From Enterovirga sp. (GTDB lineage Bacteria > Pseudomonadota > Alphaproteobacteria > Rhizobiales > Beijerinckiaceae): 5,536 nucleotides of DNA. Numbering within the stretch: position 1 is the first letter of the stretch; each line of letters starts with the position of its first letter. The stretch is from assembly GCA_028290385.1 (NCBI GenBank), contig JAQGJZ010000077.1, positions 1 to 5,536 of the forward strand. Reading direction: 5' to 3'. A model generated the notes under the pieces. The model saw only the letters and a list, made by a program, of their open reading frames with translations. It did no database searches and was not told the origin of the DNA. Of this stretch, positions 1 through 5,536 are shown in pieces. Position numbers and translations under genes: made by a program.

Positions 1-152
1 ACGCGGATCCAGCCCTCGCTGACGCAATATTCGTCGACATTGGTCTTCTCGGCCCCGTTGAACCGCACCCCCACCCCGCGCTCCAGGAGCGCGGCGTCGT
101 GATAGGGGCTGTCAGGATTGGTCGAGAGACGATCGGGTAGCGTGTCGGTCAT
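1..152 (-). CDS. DUF3297 family protein, 5' part only (cut by window edge)
   Basis: Reading the minus strand from the ATG at 152 gives 50 complete codons before the window edge, beginning MTDTLPDRLSTNPDSPYHDA and containing the blocks LERGVGVRF, DEYCVSEGWIRV and one Cys (residue 43). These match the conserved N-terminal half of the small (about 80 residue) DUF3297 family as I remember it; no biochemical function is known to me. There is no signal peptide or membrane segment, so it is probably cytosolic. The 3' end is missing, so completeness cannot be judged. The gene is co-directional with the transporter operon upstream and starts 62 bases after its last stop codon. No good Shine-Dalgarno sequence precedes the ATG (only a weak GGA inside a C-rich stretch), and a strong stem-loop sits just upstream. 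The family call is fairly sure; the role is unknown. Confidence 0.82.
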   Translation of the reverse strand, partial: MTDTLPDRLSTNPDSPYHDAALLERGVGVRFNGAEKTNVDEYCVSEGWIR

Positions 153-162
153 GCGTGGGGAT

Positions 163-197
163 CCGGCGGGAAGGCGGGCTTAACCGCTCCCCGCCGG
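163..197 (-). terminator. Intergenic stem-loop after the transporter operon; terminator or 5' leader structure
   Basis: An 8-base perfect inverted repeat, CCGGCGGG (163-170) and CCCGCCGG (190-197), encloses a second short stem, GCGG (174-177) with CCGC (184-187), around a six-base loop. It lies 17 bases past the stop codon of the binding-protein gene and ends 10 bases before the DUF3297 ATG. No U-run follows on the minus strand, so it is not a textbook intrinsic terminator. It may instead protect the 3' end of the operon mRNA or fold in the DUF3297 leader. The inverted repeat is seen directly; the function is inferred. Confidence 0.4.
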
Positions 198-214
198 CAT
201 GCCAATCGCTAGCG

Positions 215-1393
215 TCAGTTGCTGATGGTGCCCGTCGCGGCATCGACCGGCACGACCTTGCCGCCCTTCACCAGCCCGACCACCAGCACGGCGTTGGAGC
301 CGCCCTTGGGATCCACGCTGTTGATGTTGGACGGGTTGCGCTCGGGCGAGAGCTTGCCGAAGGCCTCAGACAGCTTGGCATGGATCGCCGTCGCGTCGCT
401 CACGGTGCCGGCGAGCTTCATCGCCTCCGTGACCGCGTTGAGGGTCGTGTAGTTCAGCGAGGCTTCCGTGCCGGGGTCGCGGTTATAGGCCTTCCGGTAC
501 TTGGGCACGAACGATTTTGCGCCGGGCCGCGAGTCGTGGATCAGGGGCAGGGTGCCGATCGCGCCCTCGAGCAGGGACATGTCGTTCCCGAGCACCGCGG
601 CCATCTCGTCGAGCTTGGCCTGGTCCATGACGATGAAGCCGCCCTGGAAGCCGAGTTCGCGCGCCTGCTTGGCGACCAGAGCGGTCGGCTCGGACGCACC
701 GCCGATGAACATCACGTCCGGGCTCGCCGCGATCACGCGGCTGACGCCGGAATAGAAATCCGTGTCCTTGTTGTAGGACATCGGGTTCTCGGCCACGACC
801 GTGCCGCCCGCAGCCTTCCAGGCCGGGGCGATCAGGGCGGCCCAGGCCTTGGCGTAATCGTGGTCCGCGCCGGCCATGCCGAGCTTCTTGCCGAAGCCGC
901 CCATCTCGATCTTGATGAAGGGGTCGATATAGCCCGCGAAGGAGGGCGGGATCCGCAGCGTCAGCTTGTTGCCGCGCTCGGTCATCTGCGGCACGCTGGT
1001 ATAGGCGCCGACGATGAAGCCGTCCTGCTCGTTGAAGGCCTGCATGGCGAAGTTACCGCCGGAATGCGGGCAGAACACGATCGGCGCCTTGTATTGCGAG
1101 CGCAGGCGCTTCGCGTTCACGGCCGCTTCGGACGGGGAATACTTGTCGTCGAGGGCGACCACCTCGACCTTGTACTTCTTGCCGCCGACCTCGAAGCCGC
1201 CCGCGTCGTTGATTTCCTTCGCGGCGAGCTCCAGGCCCGAAAGGGTGTTCTTGCCGTAGAGCGCCGCGCCGCCCGAGAGCGGGCCGGTCCACCCGATGGT
1301 GACGGTTTCCTGTGCGAGCGCGGTGCCCGACAGCGCGCCGAACATCGCGGCGGCCGCAAGACCCGTCGATACCCTTCGTCTCGTGATCATCAT
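215..1393 (-). CDS. Periplasmic substrate-binding protein of a branched-chain amino acid-type ABC transporter (LivK-like)
   Basis: A 392-residue protein that should bind the solute in the periplasm and deliver it to the LivHM permease. Residues 1-27 form a signal peptide: basic TRRR (4-7), a hydrophobic core and an ALA cleavage site before Gln28. There is no lipobox Cys, so the product is probably soluble. The mature part opens with VTIGWTGPLSGGAALYG (31-47) and carries LAAKEIND (56-63) and a DTDFYSGVSRVIAASPDVMFIGG block (210-232) followed by KQARELGF (242-249), all typical of the type I Peripla_BP_6 fold. Length fits the family. The reading frame stays open far upstream through livF, but the signal peptide and an AGGGAGA ribosome binding site 7 bases upstream fix the start at 1393; a second ATG follows immediately. 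It is the last gene of the operon. The ligand is unknown: the pocket segment around residues 106-113 (VFCPHSGG) differs from E. coli LivK, so amides, aromatic acids or other solutes are possible. The TRRRVST stretch is slightly Tat-like, but Sec export is more likely. Confidence 0.9.
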   Translation of the reverse strand: MMITRRRVSTGLAAAAMFGALSGTALAQETVTIGWTGPLSGGAALYGKNTLSGLELAAKEINDAGGFEVGGKKYKVEVVALDDKYSPSEAAVNAKRLRSQYKAPIVFCPHSGGNFAMQAFNEQDGFIVGAYTSVPQMTERGNKLTLRIPPSFAGYIDPFIKIEMGGFGKKLGMAGADHDYAKAWAALIAPAWKAAGGTVVAENPMSYNKDTDFYSGVSRVIAASPDVMFIGGASEPTALVAKQARELGFQGGFIVMDQAKLDEMAAVLGNDMSLLEGAIGTLPLIHDSRPGAKSFVPKYRKAYNRDPGTEASLNYTTLNAVTEAMKLAGTVSDATAIHAKLSEAFGKLSPERNPSNINSVDPKGGSNAVLVVGLVKGGKVVPVDAATGTISN

Positions 1394-1446
1394 GGTCGTT
1401 TCTCCCTGTTCAGCCCGATTTGTGCTGGTGTTTTTTGTTGGATGCT
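1394..1446 (-). promoter_or_regulatory. A-rich leader and ribosome binding site of the binding-protein gene
   Basis: These 53 bases between the livF stop and the binding-protein ATG are the only sizeable gap inside the operon. On the minus strand they are A-rich and look poorly structured, with an AAAAAA run and a later CACAAAT, in contrast to the GC-rich surroundings. They end in the Shine-Dalgarno-like AGGGAGA (1401-1407) 7 bases from the ATG. I infer strong independent translation of the binding protein. A separate internal promoter cannot be excluded, but I see no convincing one. Confidence 0.6.
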
Positions 1447-2140
1447 TCAGGCGCCAATATAGGCCTTCCTGATCCGCTCGTCGCCCATCAGCGTGTCGGG
1501 GTGGCCCTCCATCACGATGTGCCCGTTCTCGATCACATAGGCCCGGTGCGCGATCTTGAGGGCCGCGAACGCGTTCTGCTCGGCGAGCAGCACGGTGGTG
1601 CCTGCCTCGTTGATCGCCTTCACGGCCGCCAGCACCTGCTTGACGACGAGGGGTGCGAGGCCGAGCGAGGGCTCGTCGAGCAGCAGTACCTTGGGGCGGC
1701 CCATCAGGGCGCGGCCGATCGCGACCATCTGCTGCTGACCGCCTGAGAGCGAGCCGGCCGTATCGTGCTGCTTCTCCCGCAGGATCGGGAACATCGCGAA
1801 AACGTGTTCGAGGATCGGCTTCGATCCTTCCGGATCGTTGCGGTGCACATAGGCGCCGAGCATCAGGTTCTTCAGCACCGACATGCCGGGGAAGAGCTTG
1901 CGGCCCTCGGGGCATTGCACGAGCCCGTCCGCCACGATCTGCGACGGCTTGCGGCCGGCAAGTTCGTGCTCGCCGAGGCGGATGGAGCCCGCCTTCAGCT
2001 TGCGCAGGCCGCTGATGGCCAGGAACAGGCTCGATTTGCCGGCGCCGTTCGCGCCCAGCATCACGACAAGTTCGCCCTTGTCGACATGGATGGAGACGCC
2101 GGACAGCGCGCGGTAGCTGCCGTAATCGAGCGTCGCGCCC

Positions 2141-2154
<14 letters not shown>
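1447..2154 (-). CDS. livF: LivF-type ATPase of the ABC importer
   Basis: A 235-residue cytoplasmic ATP-binding subunit that pairs with LivG to drive import. Visible motifs are the A-loop Tyr11, Walker A GANGAGKS (34-41), Q-loop Gln80 in VQCPEGRKLFP, canonical signature LSGGQ (136-140), Walker B VLLLDEP (156-162), D-loop SLGLAP (163-168), and the LivF hallmark AEQN (191-194), which has Gln193 where most ABC ATPases have the switch His. The C-terminus ENGHIVMEG...IRKAYIGA is typical of LivF, and length matches the family (about 235). The start ATG lies inside the end of livG, so the genes overlap by 14 bases; only a weak GGGGCGG precedes it, which suggests translational coupling. The LivF assignment over LivG rests on the EQN motif, the YGSYRAL start and the short C-terminus. 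Substrate specificity is not set by this subunit. Confidence 0.95.
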
Positions 2155-2897
<743 letters not shown>

Positions 2898-2905
<8 letters not shown>

Positions 2906-3902
2906 GGGCGGGGCTCCGCTCGGCCTTGGCCGCGCCACGCGCTGCCGCCGCCTTGGCGCCGGCCTCGCGGGCCTGCCGCGCCTTCAGCGTGCCGATGATG
3001 CCCTTGGGCAGGAACATCACAAGGATGATCAGCAGCGGGCCGAAGACCAGCAACCGGTAATCCTGCAGGAACTGCAGCGACTGAGTGGCCCAGGTAAGCG
3101 CGACCGCCCCGAGCACCGGGCCCGAAAGGGTGCCGAGCCCCCCGACCAGGATAAACGCGATCATGTCGAAGGCGTTGGCCTCGCTCGCGATCTGGGGCCC
3201 GATGAAGCGGACGAAGCCGGCATAGAGACCGCCCGCATAGCCCGCATAGGCGGTCGAGATCACGAAGGCCGTGACCTTTGTCCGCATCAGCGGGATCCCG
3301 AGCGCCTCGGCTAGGCCCTCGCCGTTGCGGATCGCCATGAAGGCGCGGCCCAGCAGCGAATGGACGATGCGGTCCATCACGAAGAGCGCGAGGACGAGCA
3401 CGGCGAGCACGAGATAGTAGTTGGCGAGTGGGGTGTCGAAGCGGATCGGCCCGATGGGGGAGGGCGCCGGGATGCCGATGACGCCCACGACCCCGTGCGT
3501 CAGCCAGTCCCATTTCTCGATCATCAGCCAGATGATCAGCCCCACGCACAGCGTGAAGATCGCGAAGTAATCGGCCCTGAGCCGCAGGGACACGATGCCG
3601 GCCAGAAAACCCATCGCGGCCGCCACGATGCCCGACAGGAACAGCGCGAGCCAGAACGGCACGCCGTAATCGACCGTCAGCAGGCCGACCGTATAGGCGC
3701 CGATCGCCATGAACCCGGCATGCGCGAGGTTGAGCTGGCCGGTATAGCCGAGGATCAGGTTCAGCCCGATCGTCGCGATCGCGAAGATGAACGCGAGCGC
3801 CATGACGTAGATGAAGTAGTCGTTCGGAACGACCAGCGGATAAACGATCGCGAGCGCAAGGCCGACGAGCGCGATGACGCGTGCGGACAGGATGGAGGTC
3901 AT
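2898..3902 (-). CDS. livM: LivM-type inner-membrane permease of the ABC importer
   Basis: A 334-residue polytopic membrane protein forming half of the translocation pore with LivH. Hydrophobic segments alternate through residues 7-300 (roughly nine to ten by eye). Family hallmarks are LNLILGYTGQLNLAHAGFMA (47-66) and the cytoplasmic coupling loop followed by a membrane helix, from IRNGEGLAEALGIPLMRTKV (191-210) to AYAGYAGGLYA (218-228). ILVGGLGTLSGPVLGA (251-266) and LPKGIIG (298-304) also fit. The last 27 residues or so (308-334) are a Lys/Arg/Ala-rich tail, presumably cytoplasmic and low in complexity. The start ATG overlaps the livH stop in an ATGA tetranucleotide, and no strong Shine-Dalgarno is present, so coupled translation is likely. 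At the other end the stop overlaps the livG start by 8 bases. No defect is seen. Confidence 0.94.
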
Positions 3903-4768
3903 CGTGCGGGCGCCGGGAACAGGCCCTGCGGCCGCAGTGACAGGATCGCGACAAGCAGCGCGAAGGCGATGATGTCCTTCAGGTCGGTCGAGATGTAGAA
4001 AGCCCCGAAGCTTTCGGCGAAGCCGATGATCATGCCGCCGAGGATCGCGCCCGGGACCGATCCCATCCCGCCGAGGATGATGATCACGAAGGCCTTCAGG
4101 ATCACCAGGTTGCCCATGCCGGGCGAGATCAGGTTGATCGGCGCGAACAGCACCGCCGCGATGGCCGCGAGCGCGCCCGAGATCGCGAAGGTGATGAGCG
4201 ACACGCGCGTGAGGTCGATGCCGACGAGCGAGGCGCCCTCACGGTTTTGCGCCATGGCGACGATGGTCGAGCCGGTGACCGTGCGCCTGAGGAAGAGGTG
4301 GAGGGCGACCATTAGGCCGATCGCGCCCGCGATGATCAGCGCGCGCTGGATCGGCAGCACCGTCCCGGCGACCCGCATGATGCCGGGGTAGGGCGGGGCG
4401 AGGCGGCGGAAATCAGCGCCCCAGATCGCATGCGCGACCGCCTCGATGAACAGCAGCAGCCCGATCGCGGCGATCATGTCGTGCAGCGGCGGCGAGTCCC
4501 GCAATCGGGAGAACACCAGGCGCTCGGACAGCATGGCGATGGCGGCCGTCGCGAGTGCTGCCCCGATCAGCCCGACCCAGTAATTCGCGCCGAGCGAGCC
4601 GACGATGAAGAAGGCCACATAAGCGCCCGCCGTGAAGAGCGCGCCGTGCGAGAAGTTCGGAATGTGGAGGATGCCGTAGACCAGCGTCAGCCCCAGGGCG
4701 ACCAGCGCATACACGCTGCCGAGGGTGAGGCCGTTCAGGATCTGCTGGACGAACAGGCTCAGGTTCAA
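3899..4768 (-). CDS. livH: LivH-type inner-membrane permease of the ABC importer (TTG start)
   Basis: The first gene of the importer operon, a polytopic permease of 289 residues that pairs with LivM. Diagnostic stretches are LFVQQILNGLTLGSVYALVA (5-24), YGILHIPNFSHGALFTAGAY (31-50), the coupling loop AMAQNREGASLVGIDLTRVS (171-190) followed by ISGALAAIAAVLFAP (196-210), and ILGGMGSVPGAILGG (231-245). About eight membrane helices are visible. I take TTG at 4768 as the start. It gives the usual LivH length and N-terminus, and GAGGG (4777-4781) lies 8 bases upstream. The only in-frame ATG further up, at 4909, would add 47 Pro/Arg/Gly-rich residues unlike any LivH. The stop overlaps the livM start by 4 bases. 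Identity is firm; the TTG start is likely but not proven. Confidence 0.93.
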   Translation of the reverse strand: MNLSLFVQQILNGLTLGSVYALVALGLTLVYGILHIPNFSHGALFTAGAYVAFFIVGSLGANYWVGLIGAALATAAIAMLSERLVFSRLRDSPPLHDMIAAIGLLLFIEAVAHAIWGADFRRLAPPYPGIMRVAGTVLPIQRALIIAGAIGLMVALHLFLRRTVTGSTIVAMAQNREGASLVGIDLTRVSLITFAISGALAAIAAVLFAPINLISPGMGNLVILKAFVIIILGGMGSVPGAILGGMIIGFAESFGAFYISTDLKDIIAFALLVAILSLRPQGLFPAPAR

Positions 4769-4794
4769 GCGGCGCGCCCTCGATGGGCCGGCAT
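4765..4794 (-). CDS. Possible nine-codon leader frame ending on the livH start
   Basis: An ATG at 4794 opens a frame reading MPAHRGRAA, and its TGA stop overlaps the proposed livH TTG as TTGA. An AGGA (4801-4804) lies 6 bases before the ATG. Arrangement and spacing suit translational coupling or re-initiation into livH. It contains no Leu, Ile or Val codons, so a classic branched-chain amino acid attenuator is unlikely. A frame this short can easily arise by chance. Confidence 0.22.
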   Translation of the reverse strand: MPAHRGRAA

Positions 4795-4997
4795 GCCGCG
4801 TCCTGCTCGCGAGCGGCTGCAACACCGCACAAGAGGTTGGCCGGGCGACCGGGTTCGTTTCCTCGATGGACCCGGTGCCGGGCCCTGGACACGACCCGGT
4901 GGGCCGCATCTCGTTGCCAAGGAAACTGTCTCAACCAGCGCGGCCGGTCAATCAGTCGTGGCGAACCGTCACAGTGAACAAAGGACTGAGTATAGGC
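4769..4997 (-). promoter_or_regulatory. Gap between fliX and livH, presumed to hold the operon promoter
   Basis: This 229-base stretch should contain the livHMGF promoter, since it is the only substantial gap upstream. I find no confident -35/-10 pair; TTGACC (4946-4951) is a possible -35 but has no good -10 at the usual spacing. Its fliX-proximal part is less GC-rich than the rest of the window. Two 9-base direct repeats are present: GACCCGGTG (4869-4877 and 4893-4901) and CCTCGATGG (4778-4786 and 4861-4869). A short inverted repeat CCCGG/CCGGG (4871-4882) and TCACAGTGA (4969-4977) are also seen. No clear terminator follows fliX, so read-through into livH is possible. Confidence 0.4.
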
Positions 4998-5411
4998 CTA
5001 GCAGAGATCCGCGCGGCCGAGCTTGGCGAGTTCCACCTTCGCGCGGAGCTCGATGTGGGCGAGGATCGTATCCAGGGTCGGATCGCCGCTCGACCCCGCC
5101 TCGGCGAGCGAGCGCGCGATGCGGCCGAGATCCGCCGCCGGAATCGCGCCGCCGAGCAGTGCGGCCTTCAGCTTGTCGAGCTTGTCCAACAAGTCGAAGC
5201 CGCGCCGCGCCGAGCGGCGCCGCCGTTCGGCCGGATCCTCCTCCGATTGCAACTGGAGAATGGCGTCGAGGGTCGCGAGCGGCGCGGAGGCGCGCGCCGC
5301 GCCCGGCCGCGCCGGGCTCTTCTCGTCGAGCGTGAAGCGCCCGGGTGCGCTCTCGCGCGGTCGGGCAGCCGACCCGACGGTCGCAGCCGCGAAGCGCGGA
5401 TCGATGCGCAT
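4998..5411 (-). CDS. fliX: FliX, flagellar assembly regulator
   Basis: A 137-residue small cytoplasmic protein matching the FliX family. In Caulobacter, FliX links completion of early flagellar structures to activity of the transcription factor FlbD. The N-terminal 45 residues are variable and Ala/Pro/Arg-rich, with the short GRFTLDE element (24-30). The conserved core follows: LDAILQLQSEEDPAERRRRS (48-67), then ARRGFDLLDKLDKLKAALLGG (68-88), and the C-terminal DPTLDTILAHIELRAKVELA (110-129) and KLG. Length is normal for FliX. I choose ATG 5411 (MRIDPRF, a common FliX start) because GGGGCGG (5418-5424) lies 6 bases upstream. The in-frame ATG at 5444 would add 11 residues and has no ribosome binding site. 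No other flagellar gene is visible in the window; neighbours beyond the right edge may be flagellar. The protein ends in Cys137. Confidence 0.88.
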   Translation of the reverse strand: MRIDPRFAAATVGSAARPRESAPGRFTLDEKSPARPGAARASAPLATLDAILQLQSEEDPAERRRRSARRGFDLLDKLDKLKAALLGGAIPAADLGRIARSLAEAGSSGDPTLDTILAHIELRAKVELAKLGRADLC

Positions 5412-5536
5412 GACAAACCGCCCCAGTCCCAGCACCGGGACCATCGGGCCGCTATGGTTAACGCATCCTGACGAGCCCGGCAGATCCTGCCGGCCAGGGC
5501 AGATTTGTCGCCATGATCTGCTCCGCCCGGGATACT
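5412..5536 (-). promoter_or_regulatory. Upstream region of fliX with palindrome and CtrA-like half-site
   Basis: This 125-base stretch contains the fliX ribosome binding site (5418-5424) and several candidate control sites. TTAACCAT (5454-5461, minus strand) resembles the half-site of the alphaproteobacterial cell-cycle regulator CtrA, which controls flagellar genes in several species; the second half at TTAA-N7-TTAA spacing is absent. A perfect 7+7 palindrome with a 3-base centre, CCGGCAG-ATC-CTGCCGG, spans 5477-5493. GCAGAT recurs at 5480 and 5499 and inverted at 5516-5521. No convincing sigma-54 promoter was found. The sites are seen directly; their roles are inferred. Confidence 0.4.
5458..5514 (-). 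CDS. Possible 18-codon small frame upstream of fliX
   Basis: An ATG at 5514 preceded by GGAG with 6-base spacing opens an 18-residue frame (MATNLPWPAGSAGLVRMR) ending in TAA at 5458, 46 bases before the fliX ATG. The ribosome binding site is better than that of several real genes here. No homology is recognised, and the palindrome at 5477-5493 lies inside it, so it may be chance within a promoter region. It would be a leader peptide only if transcription starts upstream of it. Confidence 0.18.
   Translation of the reverse strand: MATNLPWPAGSAGLVRMR

Noticed and set aside
155..1462. 435-codon plus-strand open frame opposite the binding-protein gene
   Set aside because: It is rich in Arg, Gly, His and Ala with no recognisable domain and lies wholly antisense to a clear signal-peptide-bearing protein. 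It reflects GC-rich third-position bias.
1394..1915. Upstream extension of the binding-protein frame to 1915
   Set aside because: The extra 174 residues are an out-of-frame reading of livF, rich in Arg and Pro. The signal peptide and RBS at 1393 mark the true start.
4769..4909. ATG at 4909 as the livH start
   Set aside because: It adds 47 Pro/Gly/Arg-rich residues not seen in LivH proteins; TTG at 4768 with GAGGG upstream gives the family length.
4430..5471. Plus-strand frames at 4430-5335 and 4725-5471 spanning the livH-fliX gap
   Set aside because: They cross two well-supported minus-strand genes and the gap between them, show Arg/Ala-biased composition, and have no recognisable family.
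5475..5500. Sigma-54 promoter upstream of fliX
   Set aside because: A TGGCC...TGC pair is present on the minus strand, but the GG-to-GC spacing is about two bases too long for a -24/-12 element.
5513..5536. Divergent plus-strand gene starting at ATG 5513
   Set aside because: Only eight codons (MICSARDT) are visible before the window edge, with no good ribosome binding site and no recognisable start of a flagellar protein.

Overview
The window looks like a chromosomal segment of a GC-rich alphaproteobacterium, most likely of the order Hyphomicrobiales (Rhizobiales). The grounds are very high GC with strong third-position bias, a FliX-type flagellar regulator (an alphaproteobacterial family), and a DUF3297 protein of the kind common in this group. 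A Methylobacterium-like genome would fit, but genus cannot be settled from sequence reading alone. All recognised genes lie on the minus strand, so transcription runs from high to low coordinates.

Layout in transcription order: a promoter-like region (5412-5536) precedes fliX (5411-4998). A 229-base gap (4997-4769) follows. Then comes a compact ABC transporter operon of the branched-chain amino acid (HAAT/Liv) type: permease livH (4768-3899, TTG start), permease livM (3902-2898), ATPase livG (2905-2141), ATPase livF (2154-1447), and last a periplasmic substrate-binding protein (1393-215). A 62-base gap with a strong stem-loop separates this from the 5' part of a DUF3297 gene (152-1), which runs off the window.

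The transporter genes form a complete importer. The binding protein captures solute in the periplasm, LivH and LivM form the membrane pore, and LivG and LivF power transport. The four membrane and ATPase genes overlap by 4, 8 and 14 bases, which suggests translational coupling. The binding-protein gene has its own A-rich leader and a good ribosome binding site, as expected for a component needed in excess. The substrate cannot be read from the sequence and need not be a branched-chain amino acid.

I see no mobile element, CRISPR array, tRNA or rRNA, and no clearly new system. The points most worth a second look are a degenerate ABC signature motif in LivG that falls in the same composite ATP site as the LivF Gln switch residue, two small upstream reading frames with good ribosome binding sites (before livH and before fliX), and a palindrome plus a CtrA-like half-site upstream of fliX.
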